From positions 8,704,501 to 8,768,500 of the forward strand of contig NZ_CP073720.1 in NCBI RefSeq assembly GCF_025137375.1: a DNA stretch of 64,000 nucleotides. The letters run 5' to 3'. Under the pieces are notes generated by a model. The model was not told where the DNA came from and made no database searches. It worked only from the letters and a program-made list of their open reading frames with translations. Of the stretch, positions 51,384 to 60,511 are shown piece by piece. A program made the translations under genes and the position numbers. Each line of letters opens with the position of its first letter. Positions within the stretch are counted from its first letter, which is position 1. The DNA comes from Dactylosporangium fulvum. Its GTDB lineage: Bacteria; Actinomycetota; Actinomycetes; Mycobacteriales; Micromonosporaceae.

Positions 51384-52277
51384 ATGAGCGTGGTCTCCGT
51401 GATCAACTACAAGGGCGGCGTCGGAAAGACCACACTGACCGCGAACATCGGCGCCGAACTGGCCGCGCGGGGCCGCAAGGTGCTGCTGATCGACCTGGAC
51501 CCGCAGGCCAGCCTGACGTTCTCCTTCTACCGGCCGGCCGAGTTCGAGGAACAGCAGCAGTCGACGATCCTGAACTGGTTCCGGGACTTCATCGCCGGCC
51601 GGACCGAGGTGCCGCTGCACCGGTACGTGCTCACGCCGCAGGAGATCAACGCCAAGGTCCAGGGCCAGGTGGACGTCCTCGCCTCCCACCTGGGGCTGAT
51701 CGAGGTCGACCTCGACCTGGCCGCGGTCCTGGGCGGGTCACGATTCCTGAAACAGCACCCGCGCTACGTGCCCGTCCACCGGGCCCTCGCGGATGCCCTG
51801 AACGACCAGATGTTCCACGGCTACGACTCGGTGCTCATCGACTGCCCGCCGAACTTCAACATGGTCACCCGGACCGCGATCGTGGCGAGCGACCACGTCG
51901 TTGTGCCCGCCCGGCCCGACTACCTGTCGACGCTCGGCATCGACTACCTGAGGGGCCGCCTCACCCGGCTGGTCGAGGAGTACAACTCGGTCGCGCCGCA
52001 GCCGATCAATCCGGAGCTCGTCGGCGTCATCTACACGATGGTGCAGTGGACGGCGACCGGGCCGCTCAACTCACAGCGCACCTCGGTCGAACGAACCGCC
52101 GAAATCGAGATCCCCGCCTTCCTGCAGACCGTTCGGGACAGCAAAACGGCGATCACCGAGGCGGGGGTGAGTAGTCTGCCGGTGGTGCTGGCCCCTCCGG
52201 GCAACACCACGATCGAGAACCTACGATACGAGCTGCAGCAGCTGACCAGCGAGTTCCTCGCGCGGACCAGGATCTGA
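51384..52277 (+). CDS. ParA/Soj-family ATPase
   Basis: 297 residues from ATG 51384 (in-frame GTG 51381 and 51360 are alternatives). Deviant Walker A INYKGGVGKTTLTANIG, then LLIDLDPQASLT (Walker A'), and DSVLIDCPPNF (Walker B) define a ParA-type ATPase. No ParB follows; instead a small helical protein is encoded 11 bp downstream. Orphan ParA-like proteins position chromosomal or cellular cargo; this one resembles the AAA-family proteins common in actinobacterial accessory loci, so its cargo is unknown. Confidence 0.88.
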   Translation: MSVVSVINYKGGVGKTTLTANIGAELAARGRKVLLIDLDPQASLTFSFYRPAEFEEQQQSTILNWFRDFIAGRTEVPLHRYVLTPQEINAKVQGQVDVLASHLGLIEVDLDLAAVLGGSRFLKQHPRYVPVHRALADALNDQMFHGYDSVLIDCPPNFNMVTRTAIVASDHVVVPARPDYLSTLGIDYLRGRLTRLVEEYNSVAPQPINPELVGVIYTMVQWTATGPLNSQRTSVERTAEIEIPAFLQTVRDSKTAITEAGVSSLPVVLAPPGNTTIENLRYELQQLTSEFLARTRI

Positions 52278-52288
52278 GGAGTGCCCGC

Positions 52289-52696
52289 ATGACCGACCCG
52301 GCCGACCTCGCGCAGAAGGTCCTCGTCGCCGTCGCCGCCTTCGTCAGGACCTTGCCCGCGGACCAGCTGGAGGACCTGGCCAACGGCGCCGCGAAGCTGG
52401 AACTGGTGCCGAAGGGCGGCCGGACGGCGCGGAAGACCGCCGCGGCCGCCAAGCCGCTGCCGGTCCCGGCCGGGGAGGTCGAGTCGATGCTGCGCCAGAT
52501 CGCCAACCGGCCGGCGGGCGAGCAGTACCTGGCCGATCTCAAGCTCGGCGTCCAGCAGTTGCGCGACCTCGCCAAGGCGCTCGGGGTGACCGTGGCGAGC
52601 AAGGCGACCAAGGCCCAGGTCATCACGGCGATCGTCGAGCAGGTCGTCGGCCGCCGCCTGGACTCGGACGCGATCACCCGGATGGCCACGCGCTAG
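52289..52696 (+). CDS. Small helical partner of the ParA-like ATPase
   Basis: 135 residues. An N-terminal helix (QKVLVAVAAFVRTLPADQLEDLANG), a basic Ala/Lys linker (GGRTARKTAAAAKP), and a C-terminal Rho_N/SAP-like helix-turn-helix (GVQQLRDLAKALGVTVASKATKAQVITAIVEQVVG) that could bind nucleic acid. The ATG follows GAGGAGTGC. It is cotranscribed with the ATPase and may be its DNA-binding or adaptor partner. Confidence 0.72.
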   Translation: MTDPADLAQKVLVAVAAFVRTLPADQLEDLANGAAKLELVPKGGRTARKTAAAAKPLPVPAGEVESMLRQIANRPAGEQYLADLKLGVQQLRDLAKALGVTVASKATKAQVITAIVEQVVGRRLDSDAITRMATR

Positions 52697-52862
52697 GGGT
52701 CGGCCATCGGCGCGACCTGCGCCGTCGCGGCTTCGGCCGTTCGACCGCAGGCGGCCGGCGCCGGAACGGCGCACGCTCCCGCCGGCAAGGTCCTTCCACC
52801 CTCGACTTGACCACATCGCGAGATGAAATCGACATCTGTCGACGGGTATTTCGGCAACTTTT

Positions 52863-52916
52863 CATGATCCCGAAGACTTGGTGTCACTGGAGCAGCATCA
52901 AGTCTTCGGGATCATG
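52863..52916. repeat. Perfect 18-bp inverted repeat
   Basis: CATGATCCCGAAGACTTG and its exact complement enclose an 18-nt loop. It lies 167 bp after the ParA operon; it could be a terminator but the distance and the coding-like arms suggest a dispersed palindromic element. Confidence 0.75.
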
Positions 52917-52975
52917 GAAATTGGTCCAAATGGATGAACGTCGATGCACCATGATGTCTGAAATGCCGGATACGC

Positions 52976-53165
52976 GGACCGGTGACGTGCGGGACCGGTG
53001 ACGTGCGGGACCGGTGACGTGCGGGACCGGTGACGTGCGGGACCGGTGACACACGGGACCAGTGATGCGCGGGACGGTGATGCGCGGGACGGTGATGCGC
53101 GGGACGGTGATGCGCGGGACGGTGATGCGCGGGACGGTGATGCGCGGGACGGTGATGCGCGGACC
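52976..53165. repeat. Minisatellite: two adjoining tandem repeat blocks
   Basis: About five copies of the 16-bp unit GGACCGGTGACGTGCG are followed by a degenerate copy and about seven copies of the 15-bp unit GGACGGTGATGCGCG. The second unit can arise from the first by a 1-bp loss and two substitutions. No credible gene covers it. Confidence 0.92.
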
Positions 53166-53289
53166 GCAGCGCCGGGGGCGGGCGATGCGGAACCCACCGC
53201 GGTCGCCGTTGCCGGTGAGCTGCCCGTCGACGGCACCGCCGAATGGCGAGCCGACCCGGGCGGGAGGCGAACCAGCCCGGGACGAGCCA

Positions 53290-53370
53290 CCTGGTGCGTG
53301 TCCACCAACGTCGACCGACCCCACCATTGTTGAGGCGCTGGGACACTCCCTGAATGCCCGGTTTGTCGGG
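53290..53370. repeat. Second copy of the dispersed intergenic repeat
   Basis: GGGACACTCCCTGAATGC is shared in the same orientation with 8096-8121, while the adjoining GTGTCCACCAACGTCGACC block matches 8150-8183 in reverse. The modules are rearranged relative to the first copy. The rest of 52697-53508 has no supported gene. Confidence 0.65.
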
Positions 53371-53508
53371 CACGGGTGGAAGGTGAAGCGGCCCGCCTCA
53401 GGTCGGCTCGCCACGCGGAGTCGGATCGAAGCGGCCCGTTGACGGACAGCCGGCAAGGGACAGCCGGCAAGGGGCCGCGGCATCGACAGGCCCTGGGCAC
53501 CCGGTCCC

Positions 53509-55725
53509 TCAGGGGCGGTGGTGGCGGCCCTTCGGGCGGCTGCGGCCCGAGCGCTCGTCGAGCAGCGCCGCCGTGCGCTGGAGGACCTCGTCCCACGCTG
53601 TCACCGGGGCGCCGGCGCTGACCAGTGCGGCCAGGTCCTCGGCCAGGCGGTCGAGCGACGACAGCTCCACCGTCGGGTCGGGGTCGGGCTCGATCACCAC
53701 CCGCTGGCGCGGGATCCGGTCGGTGACGTCGCCCGGCGGGTCGAGCGGGAGTACCTGGCCGGCGCAGACGACGTCGAGGTACCGGATCGTGCGGGTCAGC
53801 GCCACGAACAGCAGGCGGTGGCCGCGCGGGTCCTCGGCGACGATCTCCTCCGGCTCGACCACGATCACCGCGTCGAACTCGAGGCCCTTCGCCTCCTGCG
53901 GTGACACCAGGTTGATCGAGCGCTCCAGCTCGCCCTGGTCGGCGCGGCCCCACGGCAGGTCGTTGGCGTGCAGGGCGAACTCGATCTCGGCGCGGCAGGC
54001 GGCCGGGCAGACGATGCCGACGAAGCGGCCGGCGTCGAGGTGTTCCTTGGCGAGTTGGGCGACCCGGCCGGGCCGCTCGCCGGGCTCCACGACGTGCTCG
54101 CCGGGATCGCGCGGTCCGTCGCGGACGACCCGGGTCGGCTGGACGTTCGGGGCGGCGATCGGCAGGAGCCGGGCGGCGAGCTCGAACACCTGGCGGGGGA
54201 CGCGGTAGCCGTACCGCAGGCCGAGGACCACCATCGGCAGCTCCGACGGCAGGTGCTCGGTGACCTCCTCCCAGTGGTCGCGGGCCCATTCGCCGGTGGA
54301 CTGGGCCAGGTCGCCGACGATGGTCAGGGAGCCGGTCGACGAGCGGCGGGCCACGGCGCGCAGCTGCATCGGCGACAGGTCCTGCACCTCGTCGACGACG
54401 ATGTGGCGGAAACGGCGGGAAGCGCCGTTGAGCAGCTCCTCCAGCTCGTCCAGCAGCGGCACGTCCGCCGCGCTCCAGACCTCCGCGGACAGCCGGTCGG
54501 CGCCCCGGCGGTGCAGCAGCGCCAGTTCCTCGGCGGTGAATTCGTCGCCGCCGGCGTTGGCGAGGCGGGCGGTCGAGCCGAACAGGCCGCGCAGGAACGC
54601 CGGTGCGCTCTGCAGGGGCCAGAGCCGCTCGAGAAGGTTTTCGACCGGGGCCAGCCGCTCCGGCTCGGGCGGGCCGCCGCGCTCGCGGACCAGGTCGGCG
54701 AGGCGGGCGCGGAGGCGCTGGCGGCGCTGCGCGTAGGGGCCGCCGGCCTGCCGGGCGTCGGCGACCGCGGCCGCGACCTCCACCCCGGACAGCGTGATGA
54801 ACCGGCCGTCGAAGAGCATCCGCTCGGCGGACTCCGGCGTGCCGATCCGGGCGTCGAGCGCCCGGGCCAGCAGCCGCGCCATCCGCGCCTCACCCTTGAT
54901 CCGGCGGGTCTCCGGGCTCTCCGGCCGGCCGCGCTGCACGGGCGGGCCGAGCTGGTCGATGTCGAGCTGCTCGACGTCGGTGTCGCCGAGGCTGGGCAGG
55001 ACCGACCGGATGTAGCGGGTGAACGCCGGGTGGGGGCCGACGACCAGGACGTCCTGCGGGCGGAGCTGGTCGCGATGGTTGTACAGCAGCCAGGACACCC
55101 GGTGCAGGGCGACGGCGGTCTTGCCGGTGCCCGGACCGCCCTCGATGACGAGGAGCCGGTCGAGCGGCGTGCGGATGAGACGGTACTGCGCGGCCTGGAT
55201 CGTGGCGACGATGTCCCGCATCGAGCCGGTCCGCTCGCGGTCCAGCTCGGCGAGCAGCGCACCGTCGGGCAGCTCGGGCGGCGCCGACTCCAGCGCGGAG
55301 ACGGCGGCGGCGAGCTGCTGGAAGACGAGGTCCTCGAAGTCGAGGATCCGGTTGCCGTCGCAGCGGAAGGTCCGTTTGCGCCGCAGGCCGCGCGGCTCCT
55401 CGACGCTCGCCTCGTAGAACAGGCCGCCGACCGGGGTCTTCCAGCTGACGACCAGGATCTGGTTCTGATCGTCGACGATCCGGTCGCGGCCGACGTAGTA
55501 GACCTCGTCGTCGGTGGTGTCGACCCGGCCGACCGCGACGCCCTCGTCGGGCTGGGCGAGCGCCTCCTTGCGGTTGCGGCGGAAGATGGCGAGCCGCCGG
55601 CCCGTGCCCGCGTTGGCGGCCGCGTCGGGCGTCTCCCCCAGCTCGGCGCGCAACCGCTCCCGGTGCTTGTGAGCCAGGTCGAAATGCTGTTGTTCGGCGG
55701 CGAGCTCCGCTGCCTTGGATTCCAA
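53509..55725 (-). CDS. HelD/HelR-type superfamily 1 helicase (RNA polymerase-associated)
   Basis: 738 residues. TTG 55725 with GGGAGG 9 bp upstream is preferred; an upstream GTG at 55755 falls inside a palindrome that looks like an operator. An N-terminal coiled coil (AELAAEQQHFDLAHKHRERLRAEL) precedes split UvrD-type motor domains: Walker A EGGPGTGKTAVALHR, motif II VDEVQDLSPMQ, VLGLRYGYRVP, KGLEFDAVIVVEPEEI and VALTRTIRYLDVV. This order matches HelD and the rifampicin-linked HelR of actinobacteria, which release stalled RNA polymerase. The 19-bp rifampicin-associated element found before many helR genes is not visible here. Confidence 0.82.
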   Translation of the reverse strand: MESKAAELAAEQQHFDLAHKHRERLRAELGETPDAAANAGTGRRLAIFRRNRKEALAQPDEGVAVGRVDTTDDEVYYVGRDRIVDDQNQILVVSWKTPVGGLFYEASVEEPRGLRRKRTFRCDGNRILDFEDLVFQQLAAAVSALESAPPELPDGALLAELDRERTGSMRDIVATIQAAQYRLIRTPLDRLLVIEGGPGTGKTAVALHRVSWLLYNHRDQLRPQDVLVVGPHPAFTRYIRSVLPSLGDTDVEQLDIDQLGPPVQRGRPESPETRRIKGEARMARLLARALDARIGTPESAERMLFDGRFITLSGVEVAAAVADARQAGGPYAQRRQRLRARLADLVRERGGPPEPERLAPVENLLERLWPLQSAPAFLRGLFGSTARLANAGGDEFTAEELALLHRRGADRLSAEVWSAADVPLLDELEELLNGASRRFRHIVVDEVQDLSPMQLRAVARRSSTGSLTIVGDLAQSTGEWARDHWEEVTEHLPSELPMVVLGLRYGYRVPRQVFELAARLLPIAAPNVQPTRVVRDGPRDPGEHVVEPGERPGRVAQLAKEHLDAGRFVGIVCPAACRAEIEFALHANDLPWGRADQGELERSINLVSPQEAKGLEFDAVIVVEPEEIVAEDPRGHRLLFVALTRTIRYLDVVCAGQVLPLDPPGDVTDRIPRQRVVIEPDPDPTVELSSLDRLAEDLAALVSAGAPVTAWDEVLQRTAALLDERSGRSRPKGRHHRP

Positions 55726-55748
55726 CGGGTTCCGCCTCCCGCGATCTT

Positions 55749-55763
55749 TACGCACTGTGCGTA
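55749..55763. promoter_or_regulatory. Palindrome at the HelD/HelR-type promoter
   Basis: TACGCAC-T-GTGCGTA, 7-bp perfect arms, 24-38 bp upstream of the chosen start. It supports the TTG start and may be a repressor site. Confidence 0.5.
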
Positions 55764-55880
55764 CTACTTCGACGGTTCGCTCACGTTACCTTGGGTCAGG
55801 GAGCCCGGTCGATTCCCACGCCGGGGTGGTTCACCTCATGAAAACGGGTAGGTGGCAGCCCAGGGGGTAGCCCGCGGGCC

Positions 55881-56900
55881 GTGGTCACGCGACTCGCCGT
55901 CAAGATGGCGTTTCCCGCCCTCCTGCTGTCGTTGCTGGGTGTGGCCTACATCTCCCCCTCACCCGCCTACGGGGCGACCGGCATCAAGGCCGTCGGCGGC
56001 ACGCTCGTCGAGGCCGGCGGCGAGCCGCTCGTCCTGCGCGGGGTGAACCACGGCTACGCGTTCGGCAAGGGACCGGCGTCGGTCTTCGACGACATCAAGG
56101 CCGCCGGGGCCAACGCGGTGCGGATCTCGCTGTCCAGCGGCCACAAGTGGGCGGCCACGACGCCGGCCGAGGTGGCCTCGGTGATCGCCCGGTGCAAGGC
56201 GGCCCGGCTGATCTGCGTGCTCGACGTGCACGACACGATGGGCTGGGGCACCGAGCCCGGCGCGGCCACGATCGGTGCGGCGGTCGACTACTGGCTCACC
56301 CTGAAGAAGGTGCTGCTGCGCCAGGAGTCGTACGTCATCATCAACATCGCCAACGAGCCGTCCGGGCACGCGGTCAACGCGGACTGGGTCGACAACACGA
56401 AACTCGCGATCAAGCGGCTCCGCGAGGCCGGCCTGCTGCACGCGATCATGGCCGACGCGCCGAACTGGGGCAACGACTCCTTCCACCTGATGTACGACCA
56501 CGCCGCGGAGGTGTTCGACAGCGACCCCGAGCGCAACGTGATCTTCGACGTGCACATGTACGGCCCGTTCAACACCGCCGACAAGGTCTCCGCGTATCTC
56601 GACGCGTTCGTGCAGCGGCGGCTGCCGATCGTGGTCGGCGAGTTCTCCATGATCCACCAGTACGGCGACCCGGACGAGGACGCGATCATGGCCTACTGCG
56701 TGGCGCACAACCTCGGCTACCTGGGCTGGTCGTGGAGCGGCAACAGCCCTGAGTACCACTATCTCGACGTCGTCTCCGGCTACCGCCCGGGCCGGGAGAC
56801 GGTGTGGGGGCGCCGGCTGATCGACGGGCCGAACGGCCTGCGGGCGACGGCCCGGGAGGCAGGCGTCTACGGCGGCTTCTGGCTCGCCGCCCGGCGCTGA
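55881..56900 (+). CDS. Secreted GH5-family glycoside hydrolase (single domain)
   Basis: 339 residues from GTG 55881, with a signal peptide (MAFPALLLSLLGVAYISPSPAYGA). It parallels the GH5 enzyme at 1501: LVLRGVNHGYAF, ICVLDVHDTMGWG, acid/base Glu in NIANEPSG, FDVHMYGPFNTADKVSAYLDAFVQRRLPIV, nucleophile in VVGEFSM, and GYLGWSWSGN. It ends after the catalytic domain, with no FN3 or carbohydrate-binding module. The two probably arose by duplication and share substrate type (beta-mannan or cellulose). Confidence 0.9.
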   Translation: MVTRLAVKMAFPALLLSLLGVAYISPSPAYGATGIKAVGGTLVEAGGEPLVLRGVNHGYAFGKGPASVFDDIKAAGANAVRISLSSGHKWAATTPAEVASVIARCKAARLICVLDVHDTMGWGTEPGAATIGAAVDYWLTLKKVLLRQESYVIINIANEPSGHAVNADWVDNTKLAIKRLREAGLLHAIMADAPNWGNDSFHLMYDHAAEVFDSDPERNVIFDVHMYGPFNTADKVSAYLDAFVQRRLPIVVGEFSMIHQYGDPDEDAIMAYCVAHNLGYLGWSWSGNSPEYHYLDVVSGYRPGRETVWGRRLIDGPNGLRATAREAGVYGGFWLAARR

Positions 56901-56985
56901 GCCGCGGTGGTACGGCGGACGCCGGCCGGGGGCGGCACAGCCGGTACACGATCAGGCTCTTCGAGGCTCGTGAAAAGCTGTCCGT

Positions 56986-58179
56986 GTGCCGAACTCCCTC
57001 GAGGCCAGCGTGCGGTCCATCGAGCGGGCCGCGGGTGCGCTCGCGACCGCCAGCGTGGCGCGGATGGACGAGACACTGCCCTGGTTCCGCGAGTTGCCTG
57101 CGGACCAGCGGGCCTGGGTCATGCTGGTCGCGCAGGCCGGGGTCCGGTCGCTGGTCGAGTGGGTGCGCAGCCGGGAGAAGGGCGCACCGCTGCCGCCGGA
57201 CATCTCCGACGAGTTCTTCGACACGGCACCGCGGGCGCTGGCCCGGTCGATCAACCTCGGCCAGACGGTACAGCTGATCCGGGTCACCATCGAGGTCGTC
57301 GAGGAGCAACTGCCGCACCTGGCCGCACCCGGGGAGCAGGACACGATCCGGGAGGCGGTGCTGCTCTACAGCCGGGAGGTCGCCTTCGGCGCGGCGCGGG
57401 TGTACGCGCGCGCGGCGGAGACCCGCGGCGCCTGGGACGCCCGCCTGCAGGCGCTGCTGGTGGACGCGCTGCTGCGCGGCGACTCCTCGGACGTGCTGGC
57501 CAGCCGCGCGGCGGCGCTGGGCTGGGCCGACGCGGCCCCGGTGGCGGTGGCGGTCGGCAGGTCCCCGGGCGGGGAGGCGGCGGCGGTGCTGCACACCGTC
57601 TACCGCGCCGCGCGCCGGATCGGCGTGGAGATCCTCGGCGGGGTGCACGGCGACCGCCTGGTGGTCGTGCTCGGCGGCGCGGCGGATCCGATGGCGGCGA
57701 CCGAGCGGCTGCTCGTCGGCTTCGGCGAGGGACCGGTCGTGGTCGGGCCGGCGGTGCCGTCACTGGACGAGGCGACCGAGTCGGCGCGGGCCGCGCTCGC
57801 CGGCTATCGGGCCGCGCCCGCCTGGCCGGCCGCGCCCCGCCCGGTCGCGGCGGCCGACCTGCTCCCCGAGCGCGCCCTGGCCGGGGACGCCGAGGCCCGG
57901 CGGATCCTGCGGCAGGAGGTCTACGGCGCGCTGGTGCGGGCCGGCGGTGAACTGCTGGAGACGCTGGACGCCTTCTTCGCCGGCGGCGGGGTCCTGGAAA
58001 GCGCCGCCCGGGGGCTGTTCGTGCACCCCAACACGGTTCGCTACCGGCTGCGGCGGATCGGTGAGGTGACCGGGTTCACCCCCTTGGTACCACGCGACGC
58101 GTTCGCGCTCCGTATCGCGCTCACGATCGGCAGACTGGACCCGTTCGCGCCGGCTCCCGTGCCACCGACGGCGCAGTGA
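56986..58179 (+). CDS. fasR: PucR-family activator of fatty acid synthesis (FasR)
   Basis: 397 residues from GTG 56986. The C-terminal PucR helix-turn-helix (LLETLDAFFAGGGVLESAARGLFVHPNTVRYRLRRIGEVTGF) and its position directly before fabD-fabH-acpP-fabF are the hallmarks of FasR, which activates this operon in Streptomyces and relatives. The N-terminal and middle regions form the GGDEF-like/PucR sensory part that in relatives responds to acyl-CoAs. Palindromes at 58247-58286 are candidate sites. Confidence 0.9.
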   Translation: MPNSLEASVRSIERAAGALATASVARMDETLPWFRELPADQRAWVMLVAQAGVRSLVEWVRSREKGAPLPPDISDEFFDTAPRALARSINLGQTVQLIRVTIEVVEEQLPHLAAPGEQDTIREAVLLYSREVAFGAARVYARAAETRGAWDARLQALLVDALLRGDSSDVLASRAAALGWADAAPVAVAVGRSPGGEAAAVLHTVYRAARRIGVEILGGVHGDRLVVVLGGAADPMAATERLLVGFGEGPVVVGPAVPSLDEATESARAALAGYRAAPAWPAAPRPVAAADLLPERALAGDAEARRILRQEVYGALVRAGGELLETLDAFFAGGGVLESAARGLFVHPNTVRYRLRRIGEVTGFTPLVPRDAFALRIALTIGRLDPFAPAPVPPTAQ

Positions 58180-58246
58180 GCCGGGTGTCACCTGGATCAC
58201 TGCCAACGTCAACGGGAGGTTGCGGCAGGTAACTGCGTGGATCTGT

Positions 58247-58286
58247 TGGCGCAACGCCACGCTATCTTTTGTAGGGATCCCACAAA
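58247..58286. promoter_or_regulatory. fab operon promoter region with two palindromes
   Basis: TGGCG-CAA-CGCCA (58247-58259) and the imperfect dyad TTTGTAGGGATCCCACAAA (58268-58286) lie 70-107 bp before fabD, downstream of fasR. They are candidate FasR or promoter elements. Confidence 0.45.
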
Positions 58287-58353
58287 CGAGGTGGTTCACT
58301 TTGGTGCGTAGCGCTACCCGACTGTGTGTCCCGCATCCGGAACAGTCATAGAC

Positions 58354-59514
58354 GTGCTTGCCGTACTCGCCCCCGGGCAGGGCTCCCAGAAGCCAGGTTT
58401 CCTGACCCCGTGGCTCACGCTGCCCGGCGCCGAAGCGCGTCTGCGCTGGTGGTCGACCCTGTCCGGGGTGGACCTGGTGCACCTCGGCACCGCGGCCGAC
58501 GAAGAGGAGATCAAGGACACCGCCAAGACGCAGCCGCTGTTGGTCGCGGCCGCGCTGCTGACCGCCGAGCAGCTGCCGATGTACGACGCCACCGTCGTCG
58601 CCGGGCACAGCGTCGGCGAGCTGGCGGCCGCCGCGCTCGCCGGGGTGCTGACCCCGGAGGCCGCGGTCACCCTCGCCGGGGTCCGCGGGCGCGAGATGGC
58701 CGCGGCGTGCGCGCTCGAGCCGACCGGCATGAGCGCCGTCCTCGGCGGCGACCAGGACGAGGTCCTGGGTGCGATCGAGGCCGCCGGGCTGTACTCGGCC
58801 AACCGCAACGGCGCGGGTCAGATCGTCGCCGCCGGCGCGGTCGCCGGGCTGGAGAAGCTGTCGGCCAGCCCGCCCGCCCGGGCACGCGTCATCACGCTCA
58901 AGGTCGCCGGGGCGTTCCACACGCCGTACATGGCACCGGCCGAGGAGGCTCTCGGCAAGGTCGCTGCCGGCATCACACCCGGCACGCCCGGCAAGATCCT
59001 GCTGTCCAACCGTGACGGCGCCGCAGTCGACCACGGCCCGACCATGCTGCTGCGCCTGATCCGCCAGGTCACCGCGCCGGTGCGCTGGGACCTGTGCATG
59101 GGGACCCTGGCCGACCTCGGCGTGACCGCGGTGATCGAGCTGGCGCCGGCCGGCACGCTGGCCGGCCTGGCCAAGCGGACCCTCAAGGGCATCGAGATCG
59201 TCCAGGTCAACACGCCGGAGGATCTGCCCGCCGCGCGGGACGCGATCGCGCGCCACGGCACCGCGCCGACGCATGAGCCGCACCCCGAGTTCAGCGTCGT
59301 CGTCGCCGGCACCGCCGGCACGTTCACACCGCTTCCGGACCTGACCGAGGGCTCACAGGTGAGCATCGGCCAAATCATCGGCGCGATCCAGACCCGGCAG
59401 GGCCCGGTCGACGTCACCGCGCACGACGGCGGCGTGCTCACCGAATGGCTCGCGAACCTCGACGACCCGGTCGCGCCCGGCCAGCCGCTGGCCCGTATTG
59501 GAGGTCAACTGTGA
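58354..59514 (+). CDS. fabD: Malonyl-CoA:ACP transacylase FabD with C-terminal lipoyl-like domain
   Basis: 386 residues from GTG 58354 (LAVLAPGQGSQKPGF). It loads malonyl onto ACP. The active-site Ser is in VVAGHSVGELAAAALAG, with the conserved GAFHTPYM His later. Usual FabD is about 310 residues; residues about 313-386 add a beta-barrel with biotinyl/lipoyl-domain pattern (GSQVSIGQIIGAIQT, VTAHDGGVLTEWLANLDDPVAPGQPLARIG). The position normally holding the modified Lys reads TRQGP, so it cannot be lipoylated or biotinylated there. Overlaps fabH by 4 bp. Confidence 0.9.
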   Translation: MLAVLAPGQGSQKPGFLTPWLTLPGAEARLRWWSTLSGVDLVHLGTAADEEEIKDTAKTQPLLVAAALLTAEQLPMYDATVVAGHSVGELAAAALAGVLTPEAAVTLAGVRGREMAAACALEPTGMSAVLGGDQDEVLGAIEAAGLYSANRNGAGQIVAAGAVAGLEKLSASPPARARVITLKVAGAFHTPYMAPAEEALGKVAAGITPGTPGKILLSNRDGAAVDHGPTMLLRLIRQVTAPVRWDLCMGTLADLGVTAVIELAPAGTLAGLAKRTLKGIEIVQVNTPEDLPAARDAIARHGTAPTHEPHPEFSVVVAGTAGTFTPLPDLTEGSQVSIGQIIGAIQTRQGPVDVTAHDGGVLTEWLANLDDPVAPGQPLARIGGQL

Positions 59515-60458
59515 ACCTCGGCTCGAAGATCCTCGCATTCGGGCACTACCAACCCTCCCAGGTGGTGACCAACGACGACCTGTCGAAGGTCATCGACACC
59601 AACGACGAGTGGATCCGTGACCGGGTCGGCATCGCCCAGCGCCGGGTCGCCGGCGCCGAGACCGTCGCCGACATGGCGATCGCGGCGGCCGGCAAGGCGC
59701 TCGCGGCGTCCGGGCTGACCGCCGGTGACATCGACACGGTCGTCGTGGCGACCTGCAGCTCGGTCGACCGGTGCCCCAACGTGGCCACCCGGGTGGCGGC
59801 GAAGCTGGGCATCAACGCGCCCGCCGCGTACGACCTCAACACCGCGTGCTCCGGATTCTGCTACGGTCTGGCCAGCGCCGACCACGCGATCCGTGCCGGC
59901 GCCGCCCGCAACGCGCTGGTCATCGGCGCGGAGAAGCTGTCCGACGTCATCGACTGGACCGACCGCACGACGGCGGTGCTGTTCGGCGACGGGGCCGGCG
60001 CGGCGGTGGTGACCGCGATCGACGAGGGCGAGCAGCCCGGCGTCGGGCCCGTCGTCTGGGGTTCCGCGCCCGAGAAGGGCGACGTGCTGAAGATCGAGGG
60101 CTGGCGGCCGTACATCAAGCAGGAAGGCCAGGCGGTCTTCCGCTGGGCGACCACCGCCATCGCGCCCTACGCGCAGGCCGCGCTCGACCGGGCCGGCGTG
60201 CAGGGCAAGGACATCGCCGCGTTCGTCGCGCACCAGGCCAACACACGCATCATCGACGGCATCGTCAAGCGCCTCGACATGCCCAACGCGATCGTCCTCA
60301 AGGACCTCGTCGAGTCGGGGAACACGTCGGCGGCAAGCATCCCGCTCGCGCTGTCCAAGGCCATCGAGCGGCATGAGGTGCCCTCCGGCGCCCCGGTGCT
60401 GCTCTTCGGCTTCGGCGGCGGCCTGACGTACGCGGGACAAGTCATCCGCTGCCCGTAG
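59511..60458 (+). CDS. fabH: 3-oxoacyl-ACP synthase III FabH
   Basis: 315 residues from GTG 59511, with GGAGG 7 bp upstream and a 4-bp overlap with fabD. It condenses acyl-CoA starter units (branched chain in actinobacteria) with malonyl-ACP. The catalytic triad is visible: Cys in NTACSGFCYGL, His in VAHQANTRII, Asn in ESGNTSAASIPLAL. Normal length. Confidence 0.95.
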   Translation: MNLGSKILAFGHYQPSQVVTNDDLSKVIDTNDEWIRDRVGIAQRRVAGAETVADMAIAAAGKALAASGLTAGDIDTVVVATCSSVDRCPNVATRVAAKLGINAPAAYDLNTACSGFCYGLASADHAIRAGAARNALVIGAEKLSDVIDWTDRTTAVLFGDGAGAAVVTAIDEGEQPGVGPVVWGSAPEKGDVLKIEGWRPYIKQEGQAVFRWATTAIAPYAQAALDRAGVQGKDIAAFVAHQANTRIIDGIVKRLDMPNAIVLKDLVESGNTSAASIPLALSKAIERHEVPSGAPVLLFGFGGGLTYAGQVIRCP

Positions 60459-60511
60459 CCCTCTGTTCACCCTTGTTCCACAAGCGCGTCAACCCAAGGA
60501 AGGAAAGCTCT

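Noticed and set aside
53968-55851. A 627-codon open frame on the plus strand
   Set aside because: Antisense to the HelD/HelR-like helicase, which carries all SF1 motifs.
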